A DNA stretch of 51,377 bases from Paraglaciecola polaris LMG 21857 (GCF_000315055.1 NZ_BAER01000097.1:1-51377); one strand, 5' to 3'. Numbered from the stretch's first letter, positions 9,108 to 19,549 are shown. Numbers and translations: made by a program. The notes: generated by a model from the letters alone, not told the origin.

Positions 9108-10219
9108 CTGTCCTTTGTTATTTCTTCAAACAAGTCACTGTACTCGACAGCCATACGCTGAGCTGAGTAATTATCGTATACGAATTGTTTGGCATTTTCA
9201 GTAATTTCACGTACATATGATGGGTCAAATAACAGCTTCTCCCAATAAGCCAGTAAGGTTTTTTTGTCACCTAATGTGGCTAATAACCCGGTTTTTTCAT
9301 GACTAATAAGTTGGTCGATACCTGGGATGTCATATGCAGCAACGGGAATACTTGCTGCTGTGGCTTCCATTAAGCAGCGAGGAATACCTTCAAGGGTGGA
9401 AGTCATGACGAATAAATCAAATGACTTGAGCAGGCTTAGTCTGTCATCTCTAAAACCGAGAAAATCGATTGCTGCCTTACAATCTAAGGTTTTACTATAG
9501 TCTTCTAGGGCTTGGCGTGCGTCTCCATCGCCGAGTAAAATCAACTCAGTGTTAGGTTGTTTTTTATGTAATTGGTCAAATATGTCGAGTATATCGCGGA
9601 TATTTTTACGGCTTATCATTTGACCGACAAAACCAATACGCTTTTTGCCGGGTTCCGTGCGCACAGGGATCGGCTCCGCTTCAACTTCCGATAAATCAAC
9701 ACCGTTTTGAATATACAAAGCGTTCTGGGGTTTTACTCCCATACTCAAGACATCACGCATAAGTTGTTGTGACAAGGGGACAACCTTGTGAGCAAAGCGC
9801 ATAGACTGGCAACCCAACCAAATAAACGATCTGAGTTTGAAATCTTTCGCATTCTCAAAACCGTGAGGGGTAACGATACATTTTATCTTTGCGCGTCTGG
9901 CTGCAAGTACACCAATAATGTCTGATTTATATCCGTGGGTGTGGATAATATCGATGTTTTGCTCACGGATTAATTTGGCTAATCGAGCAACGGCACCTAA
10001 ATCAAATTTATTTTTCATTTCAATGATATGGATACCTAAATTCAATTTTTTATATTCGCTTACCAACTCGAGCGGCTTCTGTCCTGGTTCCATGGTTACC
10101 GCTAGATCGCATGACACTGTACTTGGGTCTAAATGTTTGGCTAAAGCTAGCACCCAGCGCTCTGCACCGTAAAAGCCCGTAGGGCAAATAAACTGGAGTA
10201 CTTTAAGTTTCGACGTCAT
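9104..10219 (-). CDS. Family 4 glycosyltransferase
   Basis: A 371-residue GT-B glycosyltransferase. The N-terminal acceptor domain has LQFICPTGFYGAERWVLALA; the donor domain has GFVGQMISRKN (around residue 208) and the E-x7-E region STLEGIPRCLMEATA. It adds a sugar to the growing repeat unit; specificity cannot be read from sequence. The stop overlaps the deacetylase start by 4 bp, and 12 bp separate it from the preceding glycosyltransferase gene. Confidence 0.85.
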   Translation of the reverse strand: MTSKLKVLQFICPTGFYGAERWVLALAKHLDPSTVSCDLAVTMEPGQKPLELVSEYKKLNLGIHIIEMKNKFDLGAVARLAKLIREQNIDIIHTHGYKSDIIGVLAARRAKIKCIVTPHGFENAKDFKLRSFIWLGCQSMRFAHKVVPLSQQLMRDVLSMGVKPQNALYIQNGVDLSEVEAEPIPVRTEPGKKRIGFVGQMISRKNIRDILDIFDQLHKKQPNTELILLGDGDARQALEDYSKTLDCKAAIDFLGFRDDRLSLLKSFDLFVMTSTLEGIPRCLMEATAASIPVAAYDIPGIDQLISHEKTGLLATLGDKKTLLAYWEKLLFDPSYVREITENAKQFVYDNYSAQRMAVEYSDLFEEITKDS

Positions 10220-10231
10220 GGTAATAATGCC

Positions 10232-11188
10232 TCAGGAGTTTCTTACACGAATGGATTTAAATAAACCGACAAAGGTACCGATGGCACGAGCGGGAAAATA
10301 AACGCTATAAAACAAAAATATTTGGCAAAAAGATACCGGTAATTCATTAATATTCTGCAATCGAATACTGTATGCCATTACGGGTATTAGCCCAATTAGC
10401 AGGCTGCAAATAGCGAGGCTGTATAACCCGGCAAATAAACATATAAAGCTGGTGACGATAAATAGAAATATCGCTGGGGGGACAACAAAGCTCGGCCATT
10501 CTCGAAGCGGAATGTGTCGCCCTTCTATTGACTGCAAATTTGATTGGCCGCGCCATATTTCCTTGTCAAACATCCCTTTTAATGTCTTGTCTTCACCAAG
10601 ATGAATGTAGGTTGCAGAGGATGTGTAAAATAGCTCGCCAAGTTGCGCGGCCTTATCGGTAAAATAATAGTCTTCGCAAGTAATCAAGTGCTCAGGAAAC
10701 CCGCCAATTTTTGCAAATGCCTCGCGTCTTAGAAATAAATTTCGACCGGGTAAAAAAGCCACATTCACATCAAGCTCGGCATTACTTAAACTGGTACGGA
10801 TCTTCTCTAACGGGGGCGCGTCAAAGGTACATATTTGCATGGCACTGGCGATAATGCGCTTGGGGTTTTGCGTCAAGATACGCTGCATTTGCTCGCCCCA
10901 GTTTTCTGACAAATAAACATCGGCATCGAGAAAAGCTAAGTATTGCCCCGATGATTGCGTTACGCCGAAATTTCTCAGCGCTGATATTGTTTCATTTTCA
11001 GGACGTAAGTGGGGCTTAATAAGCAATTTTGCACTACCGGATAATGTTTGGTTTAGCACATCAGGGGTTTGGCTAACAACAATGACTTCAACTTGTGATA
11101 AGTCAACGTTTTGCTTAGCAATGGATACTATGGTTTGAATTAACATTTCAAACCGCCCTTTGTGCGGGATAATAAACGAAATCTGCAT
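10232..11188 (-). CDS. Family 2 glycosyltransferase with C-terminal membrane segment
   Basis: A 318-residue GT2 protein. ISFIIPHKGRFEML opens the GT-A domain, FLDADVYLSENW carries the D-x-D (near residue 91), and ED near CEDYYFTDKAAQLGE is the usual acceptor-site acidic motif. The last ~90 residues hold a hydrophobic stretch (FVVPPAIFLFIVTSFICLFA and the following segment), so the enzyme is probably anchored to the inner membrane. It lies in the same tight operon, 30 bp downstream of the RIFT-barrel gene. Confidence 0.85.
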   Translation of the reverse strand: MQISFIIPHKGRFEMLIQTIVSIAKQNVDLSQVEVIVVSQTPDVLNQTLSGSAKLLIKPHLRPENETISALRNFGVTQSSGQYLAFLDADVYLSENWGEQMQRILTQNPKRIIASAMQICTFDAPPLEKIRTSLSNAELDVNVAFLPGRNLFLRREAFAKIGGFPEHLITCEDYYFTDKAAQLGELFYTSSATYIHLGEDKTLKGMFDKEIWRGQSNLQSIEGRHIPLREWPSFVVPPAIFLFIVTSFICLFAGLYSLAICSLLIGLIPVMAYSIRLQNINELPVSFCQIFLFYSVYFPARAIGTFVGLFKSIRVRNS

Positions 11189-11218
11189 CTAAATTAGCTA
11201 CCCTGAGTGTGTCATTGG

Positions 11219-13828
11219 CTATCGTAGCCTTTTTTTGAGCCAGTTTACTTCATTGGATATTGATACTTCTAGCAATCGTTTACTAAAAGCTTTCAATAAG
11301 AGAGCGCTGAAGGAGCCTTTTCTAACATAATCAGGTGCTGGCCAGTTGGTTTCACGGGATTTGAACTCATGAACAAGCTCTGTTTGGGTAAAATAGGCTG
11401 TTGGTCCATCATTCTGCATCAGTAAAACCATGATCCGGGTATACGTTTTAGTGTCGCTTGCCGCTATGCGAGAGGCGACTTGATTTTCAAAATATAACGC
11501 TTTGGACTGATACTCTTCTGAAGATTTATTGCTATAGAAGTAGGCCGCAGCCAATACATGAGCTTTACGCAAGTCTTGCGCTGTCCAAGTATCATTGGGA
11601 TATTCCAGAATGTCTGGTTTATCTAGATACATATACTCGTGTTCTAGTATCCAGTGGGCATAGTTGAGCAGACAATCACGAGCATAGTAGAACGCCCTGT
11701 CGTAATCATTGGTTTTACGCTTGATATCCAAGTAACGCACAACAGCTTGCAAAAATACGATATAAAACCAGGTTTCTTCGACATTTTCTAACTTACGCAA
11801 TGACACATCTTCATCTGGATGAGCTGTGTGATAAATAATGTGTTCGACTTTTTCTAGCAGCGTTGTATCACTGACGAGCACGTAGCTATCGAGTAAAGCA
11901 TTAATATAGTTTGCTGTTCCTCTGTCTAGCGGGTACTGACCACTAAAGTGGTTTTTCAGGCCAAGTACATGACGATTTTTAAGGGCAAGCAATAGCTCAA
12001 GGCAAGTATTGCCACCTTCGTACACATAAGTGATCCAGTCCGTTAAAGTTAGCACCGCTTGTTTAGCGGCTTCGTCCCCCGTTAGTAGATGATAAAGCGC
12101 TAAGCCTGATGTGTAGCAATGTTGCCCGCCGGGGCCTCCGCCACCAGCATGATCTTGATATGCCCCTTTTCCTTGGTGTTTTGAATAAGAACGATGACTA
12201 GAAGTAAATGCCTGTAAGTAGTGATCCGTGTGCCAAAATAATCCGCCATTGTATTCAGATTTATCGTCTTTGGTGTGATAAATGTCTATGTCTTTTACGT
12301 GTTTAGCTAAGTCATCTGCTAGGGTAAACCAGCGGTGATCGCCGCTTATTAAATACTGGCGTAAAAAACCATAAATCGGGTCGTATTGGTTGTTGTAATG
12401 TGAGACAAAAATAGAGCTCGCATCATGCTCAGCTGTTTCATGATCAGCATAGAGATCACCAAAGTTACGCCAGCCATATTCATCTAGCTGCTCGCGCTTT
12501 TCGAAAAAATTGCTGTGCGACAAAAGCCCGTTATTTATCAGTTGTTGTAGTTTTGCGTCACGTTGACTGTGCTCTATGTACAAAGGCATGTCGCTATTGG
12601 CGTATTGGATAGTATCAGCCTTAGCGCTGGGTGCCGTGTGCACGCCATTAAGCGCATTTTTATCTTCATTGGCTGCTAGCCATAAAGTGTGCGTACTTTT
12701 CTCTCCGCCTTGGAGTTCATATTTGATATCGGCTTGTGCTGGGAATAACCCTAAGGAAACCCTATCCTCGGTGATAAGGACAGCGCTAGGGAACTTTTGC
12801 CAAAAGTGCTCTAGAGTGACATTGAAAAAATTAGCCCAATGAATACTGGGCGTAGCCCGCAAGCCATTTTCAGCCTGTGCATCTTGGTGCTGAACACAGT
12901 AGCCTTTTATTGCAAAAGGGATTTTTTGTTCATGATCAACATGCACTGGGCTTTGCCAATTTGTGCCACCACTCGAGTGCTGCGTAATTGCGATTGGTAA
13001 TGTCTCTGCGATTTTCCATTCCTGTTGACTCTCTACGCGATAGTTGACAGGGCAAATAACGTCGCTGTGAAAATTAACACTCAGTTCAGAGAAGTGAAAT
13101 GAATTTGCATCACCAAGATCCCAACTTCCTCCGCTGTGCAAAGCGCATGCTGGATTGTGTAGGGTCACATCTAACTTAATAGCACTTTGTTCAGCACTAA
13201 AGCTAAAGGTATTTATTGCGCTGATGGCTGAATATATACCTTGTTCAGCGTCTGAGTAGGTCATTTCCACAATAAGTTGTAACGCGAATACAGCCCCATC
13301 AAGTAAGTCTGGGGTTTCATGGATCGCCACGTTACACGACGACATTGTGCAATCGTGTTTAAATGCGTCTTTTAATATTAGCTCTGCGCTCAGTGGGTTT
13401 GACTCAGCGATATTGTTTTTCTTAGGCGCCAGAGAAAAATGGCCATTATTGTGATCCAGCACAAATGAAAAATCTGAGTGATGTACCTTGGTTTGCGAAT
13501 CACTTTGGGTGTAAGACAAAGCCTGCGTGACAGACTTTGGCGTTATATCATCCTGTTGGCAGGTAACAAATATGAATTTACTCTGGTTGGACTGAGGCGC
13601 CGAGAAGGATAGGTGGACCCATTTAATACTCTTGTCCGGCCAAGTCGCAAGGATACGCGCCCCACAACTAACATTTTTGCCATCATGTAATAAATGACAA
13701 TGTTGTAAATTGTAAAGCGCACCTACCGGTAATGGCACACTGGTTGATAAAAGACCTACGGGATTTTCTTCAGACGAGAAGCTTAGCTCTAATGGGATAC
13801 GGTAAGTACTTTGGGTGTTGATATTCAT
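11219..13828 (-). CDS. RIFT-barrel protein resembling exo-rhamnogalacturonan lyases (PcRGLX/YetA-like)
   Basis: An 869-residue protein with no signal peptide. The N-terminus has the pattern of PcRGLX/YetA-like RIFT-barrel domains: GLLSTSVPLPVGAL near residue 25 and a WPDKSIKWVHLSF block near residue 65, matching the family's 'WPDGSikW' signature. The later part carries conserved aromatic and His-rich segments, such as HYNNQYDPIYGFLRQY and GGGGPGGQHCYTSGLALYHL, that look like an alpha/alpha-barrel catalytic domain. Known relatives cleave rhamnogalacturonan by beta-elimination. Here it sits inside a biosynthetic operon, so it may trim or edit the polymer or a precursor. Family moderately sure, reaction not. 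Confidence 0.6.
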   Translation of the reverse strand: MNINTQSTYRIPLELSFSSEENPVGLLSTSVPLPVGALYNLQHCHLLHDGKNVSCGARILATWPDKSIKWVHLSFSAPQSNQSKFIFVTCQQDDITPKSVTQALSYTQSDSQTKVHHSDFSFVLDHNNGHFSLAPKKNNIAESNPLSAELILKDAFKHDCTMSSCNVAIHETPDLLDGAVFALQLIVEMTYSDAEQGIYSAISAINTFSFSAEQSAIKLDVTLHNPACALHSGGSWDLGDANSFHFSELSVNFHSDVICPVNYRVESQQEWKIAETLPIAITQHSSGGTNWQSPVHVDHEQKIPFAIKGYCVQHQDAQAENGLRATPSIHWANFFNVTLEHFWQKFPSAVLITEDRVSLGLFPAQADIKYELQGGEKSTHTLWLAANEDKNALNGVHTAPSAKADTIQYANSDMPLYIEHSQRDAKLQQLINNGLLSHSNFFEKREQLDEYGWRNFGDLYADHETAEHDASSIFVSHYNNQYDPIYGFLRQYLISGDHRWFTLADDLAKHVKDIDIYHTKDDKSEYNGGLFWHTDHYLQAFTSSHRSYSKHQGKGAYQDHAGGGGPGGQHCYTSGLALYHLLTGDEAAKQAVLTLTDWITYVYEGGNTCLELLLALKNRHVLGLKNHFSGQYPLDRGTANYINALLDSYVLVSDTTLLEKVEHIIYHTAHPDEDVSLRKLENVEETWFYIVFLQAVVRYLDIKRKTNDYDRAFYYARDCLLNYAHWILEHEYMYLDKPDILEYPNDTWTAQDLRKAHVLAAAYFYSNKSSEEYQSKALYFENQVASRIAASDTKTYTRIMVLLMQNDGPTAYFTQTELVHEFKSRETNWPAPDYVRKGSFSALLLKAFSKRLLEVSISNEVNWLKKRLR

Positions 13829-13837
13829 TTTATTATT

Positions 13838-14947
13838 CTAATGTAGCAGTAAATTTTGTAGTGCGTGTTTATACTTGCGCATTAGTTCGCGCATGCTCAT
13901 CAGCAATGTAGGTTGATAAAAACACATCAACTTTTGATTGGTTTCGGGCATATTAGAAAGGGAACGTTTGTATCTTGCTTCTCCCGCCAAAAAACTATAT
14001 TTGCTTATATTTTGTGCTATCGCTTCTTTGAGAACATAGGTATGGGCAAGTAAGCCAATTTTGACTCGGTTGTCAGTATGACTTTTAATTGCGGACAAAT
14101 AAAAATACCAGGCGTTATCATCCTTTAATACATATATGTATGCGAGTGGTTCATTATTAACTCTGAGGCAATATAAGCGAGTTACATTTGATGGTTCAGG
14201 CGCAAATATGAGCTGTTGATGGAATCGCTCAAAAATAGGGTTGTTAAAACCACTTCCGTATTCCGTACTTTCCCATTTTTCTTTATGAAGTTTAGCTATA
14301 TCTTGTAAATAGCTAAATTTTTGTGCTTCATTTTCCGCGAGTGTAAGAGACAAATCACCCGATTGAGAAAGTAACTTTTCCGTGCGCCGTATTTGGGCAC
14401 GGGTATTTTTAGATAGTTCACTTAAGTATTCATCTATATGTTTTTTATTACATAAGTTGACTTCAAAATCTGCTGAGGAAAGTACCTCTCTGTAATGAGG
14501 TAGGCGATCCATGAATTCTGTAGCTATATCTCTGCGGGTTAAACCTACATATAGTTCATGCCATAAATGTTGACACTTAAATAGGTATTCGAGCATCGCC
14601 AAACGTATCTCTCGGTGATTCTTTTCGCTAAGCAGAAAATCGTTATGTTCAATCCACATTTGGTCATGGGCTTGCTCACCGCTTCTGTGCAACCAGAGCT
14701 GATTGATCTTCACCCCAATTACGGTTTTTACACTACGCTGAGTGAATAGTGCTAAACCGACGCAAGTGCCACCTTGGTGCGCGGTTAGCACAATCGGAGC
14801 CGTTGATAGGGTATTGATCCATGCCTGTATCCATAGCCAACTTAAAAACACATTAGCTGTAGACTGCTTATAAAGCCCGTTCCACAGTATTTCGAGCCGC
14901 TCAATATCTTCTAAGCTATAATGTTTAATCGTAAAAATAGAATTCAC
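13838..14947 (-). CDS. GNAT-family acyltransferase, CelD/BcsL type
   Basis: A 369-residue two-lobed GNAT protein of the CelD/BcsL type found in many polysaccharide loci. It has LSWLWIQAWINTL near residue 39, the linker pattern NTRAQIRRTEKLL near residue 180, and an acceptor-lobe end reading YSFLAGEARYKRSLSN. It probably acylates a sugar or a linked amino group of the exopolysaccharide in the cytoplasm (inference). It ends 9 bp before the RIFT-barrel gene starts and is the first gene after PrsT. Confidence 0.75.
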   Translation of the reverse strand: MNSIFTIKHYSLEDIERLEILWNGLYKQSTANVFLSWLWIQAWINTLSTAPIVLTAHQGGTCVGLALFTQRSVKTVIGVKINQLWLHRSGEQAHDQMWIEHNDFLLSEKNHREIRLAMLEYLFKCQHLWHELYVGLTRRDIATEFMDRLPHYREVLSSADFEVNLCNKKHIDEYLSELSKNTRAQIRRTEKLLSQSGDLSLTLAENEAQKFSYLQDIAKLHKEKWESTEYGSGFNNPIFERFHQQLIFAPEPSNVTRLYCLRVNNEPLAYIYVLKDDNAWYFYLSAIKSHTDNRVKIGLLAHTYVLKEAIAQNISKYSFLAGEARYKRSLSNMPETNQKLMCFYQPTLLMSMRELMRKYKHALQNLLLH

Positions 14948-15008
14948 TCGCTAATTACAATACCTTGAATTGCCCAGCGCAGTTGAGCGCCGGACGGTGC
15001 AGTTACGT

Positions 15009-17765
15009 TTAAATACTGGCGTTTAAACGCGTTAGTGTCTGCTTGTCACTGTCGTTGGTTGGTTTAATCCGACCTAGTAACGACTTGGCTTTGTCTTTAC
15101 TGCCAGTGACGATGAGTGTCTCAATTAAGTGGAATGTCACTTCATTATTCTTTGGTATTGCTTCGTGTGCGTTCTTTATATACGTCAGCGCATCGCCATA
15201 TTTTTTGTCGTGAAATAACGCCCAACCTAAAGTGTCCATGGCGAAAGGGGACTCAGGAGATATTTGTAATGCCTTTTGAGCCAATTCTATAGCTAACGTA
15301 ATTTCACCCTGCTTAATCGCTACAGCTGAATAGTTGTTTAGTGTAATAAAGTCTTCCGGGTTAATATCCAGCAGGGCTTTATAATACTGCGCCGCTTTTT
15401 CGAGCTCACCACTTCGTGAATAGTATTCGGCAATGTAGTGAATGTTTTTTAGCTTATCTCGAATTTTAGCTGTTTGTGCTTCTAGATATTTTCCACCCTC
15501 CGCTGCTTTACCTAAGTGGGCGAGGGCTTCTGCAAGCGGCTGGGCACTATCCCAAGAAGGATCGACAGCGTAATATTGGGAAAGGTATTTATGCGCTTTT
15601 TCGTATTCTTTGTGATGCAACGCCATCTCACCAGTAAATAATTCAAACATAGGTGAGCTATTTCCCTGGGCTTTCATATTATCGATTTTCTGCTGAGCTT
15701 TATGGATATCACCAGCCCGGATAAGAGATCTGATATTAAGAACAGTCAGTCGAGGATCATGAGGCAGTGCTGATTCACCACGGGTTGCGACGTCAACTGC
15801 TTCTTTATTTAGCCCGTATTGATTGAGCAAAGTGATTAATTTGTTCCAGCTGCGCATATCTCGAGGGAAGGCGTTGATAAGGGCTTGAAATGTCGACTTG
15901 GCATTGTTGAAATCGTTCAGTCCCGAGTAAGTTTGACCTAAAGTAGATAATACGTAGAAATCATTTGTATCATGCAAATCAGTTAAAAGAGATAACGCCT
16001 TCTGGAATTCTCCTCGGTAATTATATATCGTCGCGAGGCCAACACTGATAGGCAGTGCATGTTTATCGCTACTATCGGTTTGTTGGCTTAATAAAGATTG
16101 CAATAATGCCTCTGCTGATGCGAGATCATCTTGTTCTATTGCTAAGTTTATCAATGTGAACACGAGTTGGAATTTGCCACTCAGGTTCTCGGTCGATGTG
16201 AGTAACGTTTTAGCTAGTGCGCGAGCCTCATCAAAGCGTTTTTCCCGGGCGTTGAGGAGCATTAAAAATCGCATGGCGGCGTAGTTTTTGGGAGCCAACT
16301 CAAGCGCTTTAACCAACTTTATTCTTGCTTGAATGTCGTCGTCTAACTGCTGTAAGAGATAAGACTCAAGCACTAAACCATCCACTTCGTTCACTTCCTG
16401 CCAGCGCTTGGCAACAGCTAATGCTTTTTTGGGTTCTTCTGCTTGCATGTGCCCTTGAGCCAGTAAGCTCCATGCTTCACCTAAAGTATTATCAAGGGCA
16501 ATCGCTGATTCTAGACTATCTATCCCAGATTGATCACCTGAAGATAATTTGATTAATCCTTCGCGTAATAGGGTCACTGCATTCCCAGGATCCCCCTCTT
16601 TTGCTTGGCTGAATAAACTTTTTGATGCTTCTATGTCGCCTTCGCGAAATTTAATCATGGCTGCGCTTTCTAATAACGCAGATTTTTGCACATCTTGACC
16701 TGATATACCCTCGAGCATCTCTGCCAGATTATCGGTTTCTCCTAGCCTAATTTTTACTTCCGCTAATAGCCGATTTGCCATGTGATTAGGCGAAATATTT
16801 CTCGATGCTTTTGACAAATACTTATAAGCACTTTCTGTACGCTCGATCTTATATGCACTTATCCCAGCAAGTAAGTTACTTTGGGTGCTATCTATGCCAT
16901 TTTGAATTGCAATTTCGGCAGCATCAAATGCTTTTTTGTAATACTCATCGTGTAAAAATATTTGTGCCATTAACAAATTAGCGTAGGCGCTTCTACTGTT
17001 AATTTTTAACAGCTCATCTACCAGTTTCTTAGCTTTTTCGAACTCTTTAGCGTTAATCAACACTTCTGCGAGCTGAAACTGAACAACATAATACTCGGGA
17101 GAAGAAGCGACAACTTGATCTAGTGCTATAATAGCTAAATCATAATCTTCTAACTGCGCTTTAAGTAAACCGGTAACAATCAGCTTTTCAATTTTATTCT
17201 GCTCAGGTTGTTGGAAACTGGATAGTAATTCATCTGCTTGAGAGAATTTACCTTGAGAGAATTCGTAATAGACTTGCGCCAATATTTTATCGTCGCCTAA
17301 CAGTGCTGAAAAATCAGTATTTAGGGTACTACCTGTATCTGTACTTTTTAAATTTGCCAGAAAAGTGAAAAGCGCGACGGAGCTCTGTGTCTGTGTATCC
17401 TGACTTGTATAATCTTGGGTCAATCTAGTCAGGCGATCAAAATCGTTTTGATAATATATCGCTCGAACGAGAGCGGGGTAGACTGAATCCTTTGATTCGC
17501 CTAACTCAAGGGCTTTGCGTAACTCTTTTTCAGACTCAACGAATAAACCGGCTGTAAGGTAATACTTGCCTAGGTTTGCTCGGGCTTCTTTATTTTTTGG
17601 GGCTAGGGCAATAGCATTCTTCAAATCTATGATTGCGGCTTGTGTATCGTTCTGTTGATATTGTGTTTCTGCTGCCGCGATATATTCTTCAGCAGTTTTA
17701 CTATCACAACCAGAGATTGAAAGAGCGGAAAGGGCGATGAAAATTGGGATAACTTTAATACGCAT
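15009..17765 (-). CDS. prsT: PEP-CTERM system TPR-repeat lipoprotein PrsT
   Basis: A 918-residue protein with a lipoprotein signal peptide (lipobox ISGC, Cys20) followed almost entirely by tetratricopeptide repeats (e.g. AAIIDLKNAIALAPKNKEAR near residue 43, and LDINPEDFITLNNYS near the C-terminus). Length and layout match PrsT of exosortase-A loci. It should be anchored to a membrane facing the periplasm and act as a scaffold for exopolysaccharide assembly or export; the exact role is not settled for the family. It leads the downstream run of biosynthetic genes after a 61-bp gap. Confidence 0.88.
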   Translation of the reverse strand: MRIKVIPIFIALSALSISGCDSKTAEEYIAAAETQYQQNDTQAAIIDLKNAIALAPKNKEARANLGKYYLTAGLFVESEKELRKALELGESKDSVYPALVRAIYYQNDFDRLTRLTQDYTSQDTQTQSSVALFTFLANLKSTDTGSTLNTDFSALLGDDKILAQVYYEFSQGKFSQADELLSSFQQPEQNKIEKLIVTGLLKAQLEDYDLAIIALDQVVASSPEYYVVQFQLAEVLINAKEFEKAKKLVDELLKINSRSAYANLLMAQIFLHDEYYKKAFDAAEIAIQNGIDSTQSNLLAGISAYKIERTESAYKYLSKASRNISPNHMANRLLAEVKIRLGETDNLAEMLEGISGQDVQKSALLESAAMIKFREGDIEASKSLFSQAKEGDPGNAVTLLREGLIKLSSGDQSGIDSLESAIALDNTLGEAWSLLAQGHMQAEEPKKALAVAKRWQEVNEVDGLVLESYLLQQLDDDIQARIKLVKALELAPKNYAAMRFLMLLNAREKRFDEARALAKTLLTSTENLSGKFQLVFTLINLAIEQDDLASAEALLQSLLSQQTDSSDKHALPISVGLATIYNYRGEFQKALSLLTDLHDTNDFYVLSTLGQTYSGLNDFNNAKSTFQALINAFPRDMRSWNKLITLLNQYGLNKEAVDVATRGESALPHDPRLTVLNIRSLIRAGDIHKAQQKIDNMKAQGNSSPMFELFTGEMALHHKEYEKAHKYLSQYYAVDPSWDSAQPLAEALAHLGKAAEGGKYLEAQTAKIRDKLKNIHYIAEYYSRSGELEKAAQYYKALLDINPEDFITLNNYSAVAIKQGEITLAIELAQKALQISPESPFAMDTLGWALFHDKKYGDALTYIKNAHEAIPKNNEVTFHLIETLIVTGSKDKAKSLLGRIKPTNDSDKQTLTRLNASI

Positions 17766-17899
17766 ACTAACTCCATTAGTTAAATATAAAACGCTGCACT
17801 ATTTTACTTACCGTTCCACGGCATGTTCTTTAGGTCAATCGCATATTACTTTATTGTATTATATTGCACTGAACAACAGATAACAGCCGTAGTTAGGAT

Positions 17900-19549
17900 T
17901 TAAATCGAATGTGGGGTGGTTTCAACAGGGTTATATCTATTAGGTGCCAAAATACCGTTTGGATCAATGGCTTGCTTTAATAGATTTGTGGTCTTCCAAA
18001 AAATGTCATCAGCTGGCAGTACTGCTTGTTGCTTAATGTTGATACGATAAGGTATGAACCCTTTTTTACATCCTTCAACGAAAAGCTCCTCTAAGCAGTT
18101 ATGTGCAGCCTTTATCGCTTCTGGATTTTCTAAATCAAACACGAGCGGCACGGTTGAATCGATACAATCATGTCGAAGGTTAGTAAATGTGATTAAAGGC
18201 TCTATGCCATATTTTGGTGTTGTGGCGCGAACAAAATTAATAAAATCGGTTAGCACTTCTGGTGACACTCGAATGAGCGGAGCATACCAAAGCAGGCCAC
18301 ATTTATCTTTATCAGGTAATAATGAATTTTTTTTATTTACTGTGACCCGAGGATTGCGCCAATAGGCTAAGGGTAAGGCGACCTGATTCGGCTTACCTAA
18401 CATGATTTCTATACCTTCATCTAACGTCAGCAGTTGAGCCTTAATTTTGTTCATGATAGCGATTGATGGTAGGGGCAAATTGACAATCAACTTGGCGATA
18501 TTAATTAACCAGCTGTTAGAGAAATTGAGCTGGCCAAGGGACTTTGCGCGATGTTTAAAGCGCTTTTGGGTTGCAGAAACGACCGCTTTCGAACCGTACA
18601 TTGAGCCCACTATCATCCACTGAGGCAAACGTTGCTCTTTCGCTATCGTCTCAACTTGTTCTTCCGTCATGGTTTTATGGTTGTCTTGACCATTAGGATT
18701 TTGCGCAACCATGGATACGATCCTGCGGCGATCCATTAGGTTAATTGAGCCAACAATTCCCTCGCATTCTAACAATGTTTGTTCAATTAACATGACAGCA
18801 TCGGCGAACTTATCTGCGTCGAAAATTTGTAAATAGAAGGCGCTAAAATGTTCAGGTCGAGGTGCCAAGCGAATAGTCATTTCGGTTACTATGCCAAAAT
18901 TACTTTGGGTAAATAGCCCGTCGATATAAGGTCCCAGTCCCCATTTGAAGGTTTTGTCTATGAAATCTTGTCCTGAGCCGTCCAATCCAGAGACGGCAGA
19001 TTCAAACTTGGTTTTACACAACTCAGGGTGGGGTAGATACGCTTTCAAGGCGTTTACGGCTGCGAAATGATCGGTTCTTGGGGTGATCCCATAACCTCGT
19101 TCAAGCGCGTTACTCAAAATGCTGCAATGGGGGCCAGCACCTGTCACTGGCACCATAAAAGGCCAGTCATTCAGTTGTAAATAATCAAATAAATCTTGTT
19201 GCGTAACGCCTGGCTGAACGGTAATCAGCCCAGCTTTTTTATTGGTGGGAATAATGGCTTTCAGTTGGCCTAAATCGACGACAACTCGTGGGCCGTCAAG
19301 ACTTGTATCTTGAATAGAGCCATACCCCCAATTGTTTCCTGAACTAATGGGAAATAAATAGAATTGGTGGCTATTTGCTAATTGCAGTAATTTGGATATC
19401 GCAGACGTGTTCAACACTTCAACCGCAAAATCTATGGGTATATTGTTTGAAAACGTCGTTCTACCATAGCGCTCTGTTGCAATTTTCGTTTCCAATAATA
19501 CCGCTTCGGTATCATGTAAAGCTTTACTGAACAGGTCCATTAAATCCAT
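17900..19549 (-). CDS. FAD-binding oxidoreductase of the VAO/4-cresol dehydrogenase type
   Basis: A 549-residue flavoprotein. The PCMH-type FAD domain is visible as PISSGNNWGYG (near residue 88), VVVDLGQLKAII and ITVQPGVTQQDL; the second half holds the VAO-type substrate domain and ends PNGILAPNRYNP, where the family has its usual C-terminal FAD contact. Relatives oxidise 4-alkylphenols or related alcohols. The substrate here is unknown; its placement just upstream of prsT suggests either oxidation of a sugar or lipid in the same pathway or simple adjacency. No signal peptide is seen. Confidence 0.75.
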   Translation of the reverse strand: MDLMDLFSKALHDTEAVLLETKIATERYGRTTFSNNIPIDFAVEVLNTSAISKLLQLANSHQFYLFPISSGNNWGYGSIQDTSLDGPRVVVDLGQLKAIIPTNKKAGLITVQPGVTQQDLFDYLQLNDWPFMVPVTGAGPHCSILSNALERGYGITPRTDHFAAVNALKAYLPHPELCKTKFESAVSGLDGSGQDFIDKTFKWGLGPYIDGLFTQSNFGIVTEMTIRLAPRPEHFSAFYLQIFDADKFADAVMLIEQTLLECEGIVGSINLMDRRRIVSMVAQNPNGQDNHKTMTEEQVETIAKEQRLPQWMIVGSMYGSKAVVSATQKRFKHRAKSLGQLNFSNSWLINIAKLIVNLPLPSIAIMNKIKAQLLTLDEGIEIMLGKPNQVALPLAYWRNPRVTVNKKNSLLPDKDKCGLLWYAPLIRVSPEVLTDFINFVRATTPKYGIEPLITFTNLRHDCIDSTVPLVFDLENPEAIKAAHNCLEELFVEGCKKGFIPYRINIKQQAVLPADDIFWKTTNLLKQAIDPNGILAPNRYNPVETTPHSI

